Of a stretch of DNA of 64,000 nucleotides, positions 33,370 to 42,281 are shown one piece after another. The notes beneath the pieces are model-generated. The model made no database searches. It was not told the origin of the DNA and saw only the letters and a list, made by a program, of their open reading frames with translations. Origin of the DNA: Burkholderiales bacterium. Lineage in GTDB: Bacteria > Pseudomonadota > Gammaproteobacteria > Burkholderiales > SG8-41. A program made the translations under genes and the position numbers. Within the stretch, counting starts at the first letter, position 1. Each line of letters begins with the position of its first letter. Where the stretch lies: contig JAIEPF010000006.1 of assembly GCA_019749945.1 (NCBI GenBank), positions 62,001-126,000 on the forward strand, written 5' to 3'.

Positions 33370-34272
33370 ATGACATGGACTTTTGAGCGGGTGGCGGGGC
33401 CGCACAACGGACCGGCCGGCGGACTGGTGTGGGACGGCAGCGGCCTGTTGTTCAGCCTGATCAACGAAGAGCGCATTCTCCGCTTTGATCCGGCAACGGG
33501 CGCGACTGTGGAGTTCCGGCGTTACACGGGACGCACCAACGGCATCGCGCAGGGGCCGCGCGGCTCGATTTACGGTTGCCAGGAGGGCGGGCGGCGCATC
33601 GTGCAATACCTCGCCGACGGTTCGGCCACGGTGACGGCGACACGGCTGCATGGCCGCATTCACAACCATCCCTGCGATCTGGCCGTCGATCGCGCCGGCC
33701 GCGTCTGGTTTTCCGATCCGCACAGCGGCACGCCGGCCTTCGGCCCGAAGATTTTTCCGCCGCTGGAGCATGCGTCGGTGCTGCGTCTCGAGCGCGATGA
33801 CCGCAAGTCCTGGACGCTGCGCCGCATCACCCACGACACGCGTGCGCCGCGTGCGGTGTTGTTGTCGGGCGACGAAAAAACGCTGTATGTCGCCGAAGGT
33901 GACGCGCAGTCCGCGCTGCGTGAACTGCGCGCCTATGCCGTGCGCGATGACGGCGAGGTCGGGCCGTACACGGTATTGCACACCTTCGGCGCCGATCACC
34001 GCGGCCCGCATCGCGGCATCGAGGGCATGTGCCTGGATGCGGACGGCAACATCGTCGCCTGCGCAGGTATGCAGGGCGTCGGTGCCGGTGCGCTGGTTTA
34101 TGTGTTCAGTCCGGCCGGAGCCGTGCTGGAGACTCATCCATTGCCGGCCGGGCTGCCGATGCGCTGCGCCTTTGGCGATGCCGGCCTGACCAGCCTGTAT
34201 GTGACCACGGCGGGCGGCGAACTGTTGCGGGCGCGTAATTGCGGCCGGCGCGGATACAGCCGGACAGTTTGA
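33370..34272 (+). CDS. SMP-30/gluconolactonase family protein 2
   Basis: 300 residues. Weaker but clear propeller pattern: GPAGGLVWDGSGLLFSLINEERILRFDP, RTNGIAQGPRGSIYGCQEGGRR, HNHPCDLAVDRAGRVWFSDPH and GIEGMCLDADGNIVACAGMQGVG. It appears to be a diverged paralogue of the preceding gene. A Bug receptor gene follows after eight bases on the same strand, so lactone hydrolysis is linked to carboxylate uptake. Confidence 0.85.
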   Translation: MTWTFERVAGPHNGPAGGLVWDGSGLLFSLINEERILRFDPATGATVEFRRYTGRTNGIAQGPRGSIYGCQEGGRRIVQYLADGSATVTATRLHGRIHNHPCDLAVDRAGRVWFSDPHSGTPAFGPKIFPPLEHASVLRLERDDRKSWTLRRITHDTRAPRAVLLSGDEKTLYVAEGDAQSALRELRAYAVRDDGEVGPYTVLHTFGADHRGPHRGIEGMCLDADGNIVACAGMQGVGAGALVYVFSPAGAVLETHPLPAGLPMRCAFGDAGLTSLYVTTAGGELLRARNCGRRGYSRTV

Positions 34273-34280
34273 GGGGCGCC

Positions 34281-35243
34281 ATGTCCGCATCCGGCCTCAG
34301 GTTCATCATCGCAGTGTCGGCACTGCTGATGTGCTGGCCGGCGGGCGCGCAGAACTATCCGCAGCGCCCGGTGCGGATGATTGCGGTTGCCGCCGGCAGC
34401 GGCCCTGATGTCATCGCGCGCATGCTCGCCGCCAAATTCGCGGAGCGGATGGGCCAGCAGTTCTATGTCGAGAACCGGCCCGGCGCCGGCGGCAATGTCG
34501 GCGCCGAGTTTGTCGCGCGGGCGCCCGCGGACGGCTACACGCTGCTGATGGGTTCGGCGAGCCAGGCCATCAGCATGACGCTGTTCCCGAAACTGGGTTA
34601 CGACCTGACACGCGACTTTATTCCGGTATCGATGATCTCGACGGCGCCTTTTGTGCTGGTCGTGCATCCGAGCATGCCGGTGCGCTCGGTGCGCGAATGG
34701 ATTGCGCTGGCGAAATCCGCCCGCGGGCAATTGTTGTATTCCAGCGGCGGTGCCGGAACACCGCCGCATCTTGCCTCGCAAATGCTCAAGACCGCCGCCG
34801 GCATCGATTTTGTCCATGTGCCGTACAAGGGCATCATGCCGGCGGTCAACGACCTGATCGGCGGCCATGTGCATTTCTCCATCGCGGTGACGACGGCGGT
34901 GCTGCCGCTGGTGCAGTCCAAACGTCTGCGCGGGCTGGGTGTCACCAGCGCGGCGCGCTCGGCACTGGCGCCGGAGATGCCCACCATCAGCGAAACGATC
35001 AAAGGCTTCGAGGTGATCGGCTGGTACGGTCTGTTCGCGCCGACAGGAACGCCGCCAGCCGTGGTTACGCGTCTCTACCAGGAAACCCAGCATGCCATCG
35101 CCCAGCCCGATGTGATCGAGCGCCTGCTCGCCGTCGGCAGCGAGCCGCAACCCATGACGCCCGCGGCCTTTGCTGCGTTTGTGCAGAGCGAAATCCGCAA
35201 ATGGGGCAGGGCGGTGAAGGAATCCAATGCGCAGCCGGATTGA
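34281..35243 (+). CDS. Bug-family (TctC) periplasmic solute receptor 3
   Basis: 320 residues with a signal peptide (MSASGLRFIIAVSALLMCWP, cut after GAQ). Bug motifs: YPQRPVRMIAVAAGSGPDVI in place of the usual PFxPGG, RPGAGGNVGAEFVARAPADGYTLL and VVHPSMPVRS. The altered N-terminal loop (AAGSGPDV) may change ligand preference. Preceded by GAGGGGC and closely followed by a paralogue. Confidence 0.92.
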   Translation: MSASGLRFIIAVSALLMCWPAGAQNYPQRPVRMIAVAAGSGPDVIARMLAAKFAERMGQQFYVENRPGAGGNVGAEFVARAPADGYTLLMGSASQAISMTLFPKLGYDLTRDFIPVSMISTAPFVLVVHPSMPVRSVREWIALAKSARGQLLYSSGGAGTPPHLASQMLKTAAGIDFVHVPYKGIMPAVNDLIGGHVHFSIAVTTAVLPLVQSKRLRGLGVTSAARSALAPEMPTISETIKGFEVIGWYGLFAPTGTPPAVVTRLYQETQHAIAQPDVIERLLAVGSEPQPMTPAAFAAFVQSEIRKWGRAVKESNAQPD

Positions 35244-36201
35244 GGCGATGCGCGCGGCAATCTGCCATGGCGCAGCGGGGCTGGCGCTGATGGTGATGGC
35301 CGGTGCCGCTTCGGCGCAGGAATATCCGCTGAAACCGATACGTTTCGTGGTCGGACCGGGACCGGATGCGCTGGCGCGCGCGGTCGGCCAGAAACTGACC
35401 GACGCCTGGGGACAGCAGATTGTCATCGACCAGCGGCCCGGCGCCGGCGGCAGCATCGCCGCCGACATCGTCGCCAAGGCGCGCGGCGACGGTTACACGC
35501 TGTTGCTGGCCACCGGGTCGCATACCATCAATGCCAGCCTGCAAAAACAATCCTACGATCTGATCCGGGATTTCCGTCCGGTGTCCCTGGTCGGCTCGGT
35601 GCCGTTCATCCTGGTGGTGCATCCGTCGCTGCCGGTGCAAACGGTAAAGGAACTGATCGATCTGGCACGGGCTAAACCCGGTGAACTCAATTACGGCTCG
35701 GCCGGCAACGGCACGCCGCCGCATCTCGCCGGTGAAATGCTGAAAACACTGGCCGGCATCCGCCTGACGCATGTGCCGTACAAAACCGCCGCACAGGCGA
35801 TGGTCGATGTGCTGGGCGGCCAGCCGCAGCTGATGTTTGCCGTGGCGCCGGTGGGCCTGCCGCAGGTCAGGGCGGGACGGGTGCGCGGCATCGCGGTGTC
35901 CACGGCGCAACGGTCGCGCATGGCGCCTGAACTGCCGACGCTGGCCGAGTCCGGTGTGCCCGGATTCGATGTGCTTGGCTGGAACGGCGTTCTTGCCCCG
36001 GCCGGGACTCCGCCGGCGGTGGTGGCCAGACTGCATCAAGGCATTGCAGCCGCGCTGAAACTGCCTGATGTCATCACGCGGCTGGCGGCCACCGGTTTCG
36101 AGCCGGTGGGCAGCACACCGGAGGCCTTCGGCGAATTCATGCGCACGGACATGGCGCGCTGGGCCCGGGTGATCCGGGACGCCGGCGTCAAGGTGGATTG
36201 A
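35227..36201 (+). CDS. Bug-family (TctC) periplasmic solute receptor 4
   Basis: 324 residues, paralogue of the gene before it. Signal peptide (AAICHGAAGLALMVMAGAAS), then YPLKPIRFVVGPGPDALARA, again with a shortened PGPD loop, RPGAGGSIAADIVAKARGDGYTLL and VVHPSLPVQT. ATG 35227 has a good AAGGA site and overlaps the previous gene by 17 bases; ATG 35248 is an alternative. The shared altered loop suggests a recent tandem duplication with receptor 3. Confidence 0.92.
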   Translation: MRSRIEAMRAAICHGAAGLALMVMAGAASAQEYPLKPIRFVVGPGPDALARAVGQKLTDAWGQQIVIDQRPGAGGSIAADIVAKARGDGYTLLLATGSHTINASLQKQSYDLIRDFRPVSLVGSVPFILVVHPSLPVQTVKELIDLARAKPGELNYGSAGNGTPPHLAGEMLKTLAGIRLTHVPYKTAAQAMVDVLGGQPQLMFAVAPVGLPQVRAGRVRGIAVSTAQRSRMAPELPTLAESGVPGFDVLGWNGVLAPAGTPPAVVARLHQGIAAALKLPDVITRLAATGFEPVGSTPEAFGEFMRTDMARWARVIRDAGVKVD

Positions 36202-36251
36202 GTCAGGATGAATTGATCAACCCCGGATCGTCCGGGATACGGAGGAGCATC

Positions 36252-37322
36252 ATGGCAGTCAAGTCGAAGAAAAAAACGGTCGTCAAAAAATCCGGAAAGG
36301 CCAAAAAAACCGGGAAACCTGCGGCGCGCCCGCGCATCGACGTGCACAGTCACGTCATTCCGCTGGAAATGCTGCAGGCTATAGAGCGTGATCCCCTGCG
36401 CTACCAGATGCGCATTGCCGAGGTCGACGGCAAGCGCCGCATCGTCCGCGAGGGCGGGCACACCTTCCCGGTGTTCGAGGAGTTTTCCGACCCTGCCGTG
36501 AAAATCCGCGGCATGGATCGCAAGGGCATCGATATATCGTTCATTTCTCCGGCGCCGATGGTGTTTTTCTACTGGCTGGAGGCCGATGCGGCGCTGGCGG
36601 CGTCGCGCATCGTTAATGACGGCATTGCAAAAATGGCTGCGGCTTATCCTGACCGGCTGCGTCCGATGGGAACGATTCCGATGCAGAGTCCGGATGCGGC
36701 GATTGCCGAACTGGAGCGCATCGTGCGCGACCAGGGCTTCCGTGCCATCGAACTCGGCACCTCGGTGGAGGAGGCCGCGCTGGCTGATCCGAAATTCCGC
36801 AAGGTGCTGCACCGGGCGCAGGAGCTGAAGGTGTTCATTTTCGCCCACCCGTATTCCTTTGATGCCTCATGCGGGCTCGAAGGTTATTACCTGCGCAACC
36901 TGATCGGCAATCCTTTGCAGTCGACGATCATGGCGGCGAACCTGATGTACAGCGGTGCGCTCGACGAACTGAAACAGCTGAAGATCTGTCTTGCCCACGG
37001 CGGCGGTTATGTGCCGTACCAGATCGGGCGCTTTGTGCATGGCCACAAGGTGCGCAAGGAAACCCGCGCGCTGACCAAAACCTCGCCGTACAAGCTGATG
37101 CGCCGCTTTTATTACGATGCCCTGATCCACGACCCGAAGGCCCTGCGTTACCTGATCGACCAGGTCGGCGCGGACCGCGTCACGCTGGGCACCGATGCGC
37201 CGTTTGACATGGGCGAGGAGGCGCCGCTGGCGATGCTCGACAAGGTCAAGGGTTTGACCAAGCGGGAGCGCGAGCAGATCTGTCACTACACGGCGATGGA
37301 TCTGCTGGGCGGCAAGCTTTAA
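36252..37322 (+). CDS. Amidohydrolase-2 (ACMSD-like) family protein with Lys-rich N-terminal tail
   Basis: 356 residues. The metal motif RIDVHSHVIP (HxH) starts near residue 32, with CLAHGGGYVPYQIGR and LGTDAPFDMGEEAP supplying further His and Asp ligands. The family includes 2-amino-3-carboxymuconate semialdehyde and other decarboxylases/hydrolases. Residues 4-24 (KSKKKTVVKKSGKAKKTGK) form an unusual Lys-rich tail that resembles histone-H1-like repeats. GGAGGAG precedes ATG 36252. Confidence 0.88.
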   Translation: MAVKSKKKTVVKKSGKAKKTGKPAARPRIDVHSHVIPLEMLQAIERDPLRYQMRIAEVDGKRRIVREGGHTFPVFEEFSDPAVKIRGMDRKGIDISFISPAPMVFFYWLEADAALAASRIVNDGIAKMAAAYPDRLRPMGTIPMQSPDAAIAELERIVRDQGFRAIELGTSVEEAALADPKFRKVLHRAQELKVFIFAHPYSFDASCGLEGYYLRNLIGNPLQSTIMAANLMYSGALDELKQLKICLAHGGGYVPYQIGRFVHGHKVRKETRALTKTSPYKLMRRFYYDALIHDPKALRYLIDQVGADRVTLGTDAPFDMGEEAPLAMLDKVKGLTKREREQICHYTAMDLLGGKL

Positions 37323-37361
37323 GTTCATGAAAAACCACTTAATCATGAGGAGGAATACAGC

Positions 37362-38339
37362 ATGAAATACATCATCGGTTTCCTCGCGGCACTGGTCACG
37401 ATGCCCGTTGCCCCGCCGGCACAGGCGCAGTCCGGGTATCCGACGCGCGCGATTCGTCTGGTCGTGCCTCTCGCGCCCGGTGGCCCCAGCGATATCCTGG
37501 CGCGCAGCATGGCGCAGCAGTTGACGGAGAGCATGAAGCAGACGGTGTTCGTCGATAATCGTGCCGGTGCCGGTGGCGTCATCGGTTCTGACAATGTGGC
37601 CAAGTCGCCCGCCGATGGTTACCACATGCTTTTGCTTGCGGTCGCCACCTATTCCATCAACGCCGGTCGTTATGCCAAGCTGCCTTTCGATCCGGTCAAG
37701 GATCTGAAGCCGGTGTCCATTCTGGCCGGGGCACCCTACGCACTGGTCGTGCACCCGGCGCTGCCGGTTCGTACGCTGAAGGAGTTGATTGCGCTCGACA
37801 AAAAACGTCCGGGCCAGCTCAACTACTCCTCGGGTGGCGCCGGCACCGGGCCGCATCTGGGGACCGAAGTGCTGAAGGCGGCGACAGGCATGACGGCGGT
37901 GCATATCGCCTACAAAGGCGCGGGTCCTGCGATGACCGACTTGATCGCGGGGCAGGTTCAATTCCAGCTCGCCAACATGATTGCCAGCGTGCCGCTGGTC
38001 AAGCAGGGACGTTTGCGTGTTATCGCCATCAGCGGATCCAAGCGTTCGAAGGTGTGGCCCGAGGTGCCGACCATTGCCGAATCCGGCTTTTCCGGGCTTG
38101 ATGAAGTCGGTGGCCACATGATCATGGTTCCGGGGGCGACGCCGCCGGCCATTGTGGCGCGTCTGCACCAGGAGCTGATCAAGGTCCTGCAGCAACCCGA
38201 CGTGAAGGCGCGGCTCGAAGGCGAAGGTGCGGAAATCTTCGGCACAACACCCGAGCAGTCTGCCGCCACTGTGCGCTCCGAGATCGAACGTATGGGGAAA
38301 CTGATCAAGCAGTTGGGACTTCAGGCGGAGGGCGCTTGA
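37362..38339 (+). CDS. Bug-family (TctC) periplasmic solute receptor 5
   Basis: 325 residues with a signal peptide (MKYIIGFLAALVTMPVAPPA, cut after QAQ) and standard Bug motifs: YPTRAIRLVVPLAPGGPSDI, RAGAGGVIGSDNVAKSPADGYHML and VVHPALPVRT. AGGAGGAA precedes ATG 37362. Its TGA overlaps the start of the first cupin gene (TTGA), so receptor and cupins are co-translated. Confidence 0.93.
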   Translation: MKYIIGFLAALVTMPVAPPAQAQSGYPTRAIRLVVPLAPGGPSDILARSMAQQLTESMKQTVFVDNRAGAGGVIGSDNVAKSPADGYHMLLLAVATYSINAGRYAKLPFDPVKDLKPVSILAGAPYALVVHPALPVRTLKELIALDKKRPGQLNYSSGGAGTGPHLGTEVLKAATGMTAVHIAYKGAGPAMTDLIAGQVQFQLANMIASVPLVKQGRLRVIAISGSKRSKVWPEVPTIAESGFSGLDEVGGHMIMVPGATPPAIVARLHQELIKVLQQPDVKARLEGEGAEIFGTTPEQSAATVRSEIERMGKLIKQLGLQAEGA

Positions 38340-38896
38340 ACAACAGGATCAAGGCGATACGCCGGGTCGTCACCGGCAATGACACTCATGGTCGTTCCTG
38401 TGTGCTGTTTGACAGTGACGCCCCCAACGTCAATCCGGGGGCCATCCGTCCCGGCACCTGCATGACCGATATCTGGGTCTACAAGGAATGTCCGGCACCG
38501 ATCGCGGGCAATCGTGACGACGGCAATCTGCCGTTCAGCTTCGAACCGCCGGCTGGCGGCGGGCATCTGCGCATCGTGCAGTCCCCGGCCAGGCCGGCTG
38601 GTTACGATCCCGCCGACGACAAGACCGCGATTCCACTGCATGAGCCGCGCCGGCGCCATGGCGGGACCTGGGACAAGGGCGGGGCCAATGCCTATTCGTC
38701 ACCGGTGCATAAATCGGAAACGGTCGACTACGGCATCATGCTGCAGGGGGAGCGTGTGCTGCTGCTGGATGACGGCGAGCATGTGATGCACCCGGGGGAC
38801 GTCGTGGTGCAACTCGGCAACTGGCATGGCTGGACCAATCCGCGCCAGGGCAGCCTGATGGCCTTTGTGATGATGGGCGCAAAGTACAAAGACTGA
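38336..38896 (+). CDS. Cupin-domain protein 1
   Basis: 186 residues from TTG 38336, overlapping the receptor stop. The C-terminal cupin barrel shows ETVDYGIMLQGERVLLLDDGEHVMHPGDVVVQLGNWHGWTNP, with His residues placed for metal binding. The first 90 residues (DAPNVNPGAIRPGTCMTDIWVY) match the next gene's N-terminus in pattern, so the two are paralogues. Function unknown; many such cupins act as small dioxygenases or isomerases in acid catabolism. Confidence 0.85.
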   Translation: MNNRIKAIRRVVTGNDTHGRSCVLFDSDAPNVNPGAIRPGTCMTDIWVYKECPAPIAGNRDDGNLPFSFEPPAGGGHLRIVQSPARPAGYDPADDKTAIPLHEPRRRHGGTWDKGGANAYSSPVHKSETVDYGIMLQGERVLLLDDGEHVMHPGDVVVQLGNWHGWTNPRQGSLMAFVMMGAKYKD

Positions 38897-38911
38897 ACAG
38901 GGAGCCGAGCC

Positions 38912-39466
38912 ATGGCCATATCCACCGCAGTGAAACCCGTGCGCCGCCTGATTACCGTCGATGATCAAGAGGGCCGTTCGCGCAAGATTGCCGACGGCCC
39001 GTCCCCCGACGTACGCCTTGACCCGGCGCGTCCGGGCTACAGCGCCACCCGCATCTGGGTCACCGACCGCACCCCGGCGCGCATCGGCGGCATCACCGAC
39101 ACCCTGCACCTGCCGCACACGCTGGAACCTCCGCCCGGCGGATCAGTCTGTCGTGTGGTCACATTTCCGCCCGAGCGCGGCGCGGCGTGCGTCAGCGCGG
39201 GCGATGTGCAGGCTTTTTTTGCCGCGATGGGCTCTCCGGCGGCATCAACCGGGGGCGCCGGTGCACCGCATCCCTACATGCAGCGCACGCGGACACTGGA
39301 TTTCTGCCTGGTGCTGGAGGGGGAAATCACCCTGGTGCTGGATACCGCGGAAGTGCAGCTGAAAGCCGGCGACACGGTTGTGCAACGCGGCACGAACCAC
39401 GCCTGGAGCAATCGCTCCGGCCAGCCCTGCACCATCGCCTTTTCGTCGCACGACGCAAAAGCCTGA
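38912..39466 (+). CDS. Cupin-domain protein 2
   Basis: 184 residues, paralogue of the preceding cupin. Core motif: RTLDFCLVLEGEITLVLDTAEVQLKAGDTVVQRGTNHAWSN. It shares frame with the first cupin across the intervening TGA, but GGGAGCC just before ATG 38912 shows it has its own start. Probably a small mononuclear-metal enzyme; substrate unknown. Confidence 0.85.
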   Translation: MAISTAVKPVRRLITVDDQEGRSRKIADGPSPDVRLDPARPGYSATRIWVTDRTPARIGGITDTLHLPHTLEPPPGGSVCRVVTFPPERGAACVSAGDVQAFFAAMGSPAASTGGAGAPHPYMQRTRTLDFCLVLEGEITLVLDTAEVQLKAGDTVVQRGTNHAWSNRSGQPCTIAFSSHDAKA

Positions 39467-39626
39467 TCAGGCATGTGGCGGCACCGCCTTGGAGCGCATT
39501 GGCCCCGGGTGTGCACGCGATAAGGGCGTTTGTGGTCATTTTTGCATAACATGGGACTTTGATGTCAGGCACGACATTTGCTGTATTTGGCATGTCGTAA
39601 TCATTTTCCCATCTGAAAGGTGCAAC

Positions 39627-40607
39627 ATGAAACCGCTTACATTCCTGGCGCGTGCCGCGATACCGCTTGCGCTGTTCGCATGCGCCGGCAATACGCAGGC
39701 GCAGGGCTATCCGAGCAAACCGTTGCGCATGGTGGTGCCGTTCGCGCCCGGTGGACCCAACGACATTCTCGGCCGTTTGATCGGGCAGAAACTGACCGAG
39801 GCCTGGGGGCAGGCCGTGACCGTGGAAAACCGCGGCGGTGCCGGCGGCACGGTCGGCATGGAGGCGACCTCGCGCCTGCCGGGTGACGGCTATTCGATGG
39901 CGATGGGCGGCTCCAGCAACCTGGCGGTGGCGCCGAGCCTGTATGCAAAACTGCCGTACGATCCGCTCAAGGACTTCACGCCGATCATCAATGTCGCGAT
40001 CGTGCCCTATGCGCTGGCCGTCAATCCGACAGTGCCGGCGAAAAACGTCAAGGAACTGATTGCAGTCGCCAGCCGCAAAGCCGGTTACCTGAGTTACGGC
40101 TCATCGGGCATGGGCAGCATGTCCAGCCTGGCGGCGGAAATGCTGAAATCGATGTCCAAGACCGATATCGTGCATGTGCCGTACAAAGGCACGGCGCCGG
40201 CGCTGACCGATGTGGTCAGCGGCCAGATCGATCTGATGCTGGCCGATCTGGCCGTGATCCAGCCGCATGCCAGCACCGGCCGTCTGCGCGTGATCGGTGT
40301 GACCGGCAGCAAACGTTCCAGTGCGGCGAAGCACATTCCGACCATCGCGGAATCAGGTCTGCCCGGTTATGAGCTGTCGCCGTGGTTTGGCGTGGTCGCT
40401 CCGGCGGGTGTGCCGAAGGAAGTGGTGACGCGCTTGAATGCCGCCATCGGCGCCAGCCTCAAGTCGCCCGATGTGCTGCAGCGGCTGGGCGCGCTGGGTT
40501 ATGAGCCGCTCGGCGGCACGCCGGAGCAGTTCGCGGAGACCATCAGGACCGACATTGCCAAGTACGCGAAGATCGTCAAGGCCGCCGGCATCAAAGCGGA
40601 TCTTTGA
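39627..40607 (+). CDS. Bug-family (TctC) periplasmic solute receptor 6
   Basis: 326 residues with a signal peptide (MKPLTFLARAAIPLALFACA, cut after TQAQ) and Bug motifs: YPSKPLRMVVPFAPGGPNDI, RGGAGGTVGMEATSRLPGDGYSMA. AAAGG precedes ATG 39627. The 160-base gap upstream probably carries its own promoter, and a strong terminator follows at 40647, so it is likely a single-gene unit. Confidence 0.93.
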   Translation: MKPLTFLARAAIPLALFACAGNTQAQGYPSKPLRMVVPFAPGGPNDILGRLIGQKLTEAWGQAVTVENRGGAGGTVGMEATSRLPGDGYSMAMGGSSNLAVAPSLYAKLPYDPLKDFTPIINVAIVPYALAVNPTVPAKNVKELIAVASRKAGYLSYGSSGMGSMSSLAAEMLKSMSKTDIVHVPYKGTAPALTDVVSGQIDLMLADLAVIQPHASTGRLRVIGVTGSKRSSAAKHIPTIAESGLPGYELSPWFGVVAPAGVPKEVVTRLNAAIGASLKSPDVLQRLGALGYEPLGGTPEQFAETIRTDIAKYAKIVKAAGIKADL

Positions 40608-40646
40608 TCGATAAATATCAGTCGGTAATAATGATCGTAACAATCA

Positions 40647-40672
40647 CGGGCGGCTTGGGCCGCCCGTTTTTG
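40647..40672 (+). terminator. Rho-independent terminator after Bug receptor 6
   Basis: Perfect stem CGGGCGGC / GCCGCCCG with loop TTGG is followed by TTTTTGTT. It ends the plus-strand block just before the convergent flavoprotein gene. Confidence 0.92.
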
Positions 40673-40673
40673 T

Positions 40674-42245
40674 TCAGGTTTTGACCGGCGCCAGTTGTGC
40701 AACATGGCGGCCCGCGATCCTGCCCGTGACAAAACACTCCGCGATGTTGCCGCCCGACAGGTAGAGGTGGCCGAAGGAGCTGCCCAGTTCACCGGCGGCA
40801 TAGAGCCGCGGTATCGGCCGGCCGTAAACATCGATCACGCGCGAGTGTGTATCGTGCACGGGTCCGCCCTGGGTATTGGAAATCACCGCATGCACCGGCG
40901 CACCGTAAAACGGCGCCTGGACGATGGGCAGCATGCTGTTGGCGGGGCGTTGATGGTCCTCATCACGGCCGGCGGCGCATTGCGCGTTCCAGCGCGCTAC
41001 GGATGAAGTCACTGCCGCGGCATCAATGCCGAGCAGAGCGGCGAGTTCTTCCAGCGTGTCGGCACGCTTGAGGATGCCGTTGTCCACTTCTTTCAGGTTG
41101 TCGTCGCTCCAGTCGTAACGCAGGCCTTCATCGTTGGAGGTGGCCTTGCCCAGCGGATACAGCCGGCGGCCGATGTCGTCGCAGATCATGTAGGCGGGGT
41201 TGCGCGTGGCGCGCTGCGTCACCGGATCGAAGTGCGACAGCGGGCGCACGGCAGTGTCCTGGGTATAGGGCTGATATTCGGACATGAAGCGTTTGCCCGA
41301 TTGGTCGAGCAGGATCCACGCCATTTTAAGCTTGACCTGGTCGTCGGCGCCGGGGAACCAGTCGGGGAAACGTTTGACGCGCATGCCGTACGGGTAGGTC
41401 GGGTCAGTGTGGCGGAAGCCGTAGGCGCCGTGCACATGCCACATGTGCCACAGCGCAGCACCGAGGTCCTGCGCCATGCGGATGCCGTCGCCGGTGTTGT
41501 TGCGCGCGGCGGCGTTGAGGACGGGATGGGTTTCGAGGAACTGCGCCTTCATCGCCGCATTGCCTTCAAAACCGCCGCAGGCGAGCACCACGCCACGGCG
41601 TGCGGCGATGTGATGTTCCTTGCCCGAACCATCCTTGACGGTGACGCCGCGCACTTCGCGCGTCGCCGGATCCGCAATCAGGCGCAGGGCGGCGGTGCCC
41701 ATCCGTACTTCGACACCGGCGGCGAGCACGTTGTCGTGTACCACCTTGAATAATTTCGGCCCGTTGGGCGCGCCGTTTGCCCAGGGGTAGGCCTTGCGCG
41801 CATCAAGCCCGGGCACATCAACCACCGACGTGTGATAAAAAGTGTCGGTGCCGGGCAGCGGGTAGTTGCCGCGGATCTGGCGGCGGTACGGGTCGCCGGC
41901 CTTTTGACGTTCGGCATTTTCCTCGACTGAAGTGATGACACGCGCGTTGTTGATTCGCGCCAGTTCGCGGACATAGGCTTCCAGTCCGCACATGCCTTCG
42001 GCCAGCGTGCGCACCACGTCATCCGGCGTGCGGCCGCCGTTGGTGGCCTGCAGATAGGCGAAAGCCTGATCCGGGTCGTGCGCGCTGCGCACCGCTCCGT
42101 ACGAGCAGATCGACAGGCCGCCGGGGACCGTGGATTTTTCGATGATCAGGGTTTTGGCGCCGGCTTGCGCGGCGTTCAGCGCGGCGATGCCGCCGCCGTG
42201 GCCGAAGCCGATGACAATGACGTCCCATGTTTCTTCGGATTTCAT
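40674..42245 (-). CDS. FAD-dependent oxidoreductase (fumarate reductase/tricarballylate dehydrogenase-like)
   Basis: 523 residues of the succinate dehydrogenase flavoprotein/KstD superfamily. The FAD site is DVIVIGFGHGGGIAALNAAQAGAKTLIIEK, with GGLSICSYGAVR, VVLACGGFEGN, and the C-terminal LYAAGELGSSFGHLYLSGGNIAECFVTGRIAG. It should oxidise or reduce a C-C bond next to a carboxyl or keto group. It is the last gene of the 15-kb minus-strand catabolic cluster, after an AT-rich motif at 42258. Confidence 0.9.
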   Translation of the reverse strand: MKSEETWDVIVIGFGHGGGIAALNAAQAGAKTLIIEKSTVPGGLSICSYGAVRSAHDPDQAFAYLQATNGGRTPDDVVRTLAEGMCGLEAYVRELARINNARVITSVEENAERQKAGDPYRRQIRGNYPLPGTDTFYHTSVVDVPGLDARKAYPWANGAPNGPKLFKVVHDNVLAAGVEVRMGTAALRLIADPATREVRGVTVKDGSGKEHHIAARRGVVLACGGFEGNAAMKAQFLETHPVLNAAARNNTGDGIRMAQDLGAALWHMWHVHGAYGFRHTDPTYPYGMRVKRFPDWFPGADDQVKLKMAWILLDQSGKRFMSEYQPYTQDTAVRPLSHFDPVTQRATRNPAYMICDDIGRRLYPLGKATSNDEGLRYDWSDDNLKEVDNGILKRADTLEELAALLGIDAAAVTSSVARWNAQCAAGRDEDHQRPANSMLPIVQAPFYGAPVHAVISNTQGGPVHDTHSRVIDVYGRPIPRLYAAGELGSSFGHLYLSGGNIAECFVTGRIAGRHVAQLAPVKT

Positions 42246-42257
42246 GAATAATTTAAT

Positions 42258-42273
42258 AAAAACAATAAGTTAT
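42258..42273 (+). repeat. AT-rich dispersed motif, flipped-core variant
   Basis: AAAAACAATAAGTTAT has the same left half as the other copies but the core ATAAGTTAT in place of ATAACTTAT. It lies in the 36-base gap between the VOC and flavoprotein genes. Confidence 0.5.
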
Positions 42274-42281
42274 AATGATTT

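Noticed and set aside
32422..34290. Long minus-strand open frame opposite the two SMP-30 genes
   Set aside because: No recognisable domain, and the plus-strand proteins have clear family motifs.
38894..38911. TGA between the two cupin genes, which are in the same frame, as another possible recoded codon
   Set aside because: A good ribosome binding site (GGGAG) precedes ATG 38912 and each cupin has a complete barrel, so this is an ordinary stop.
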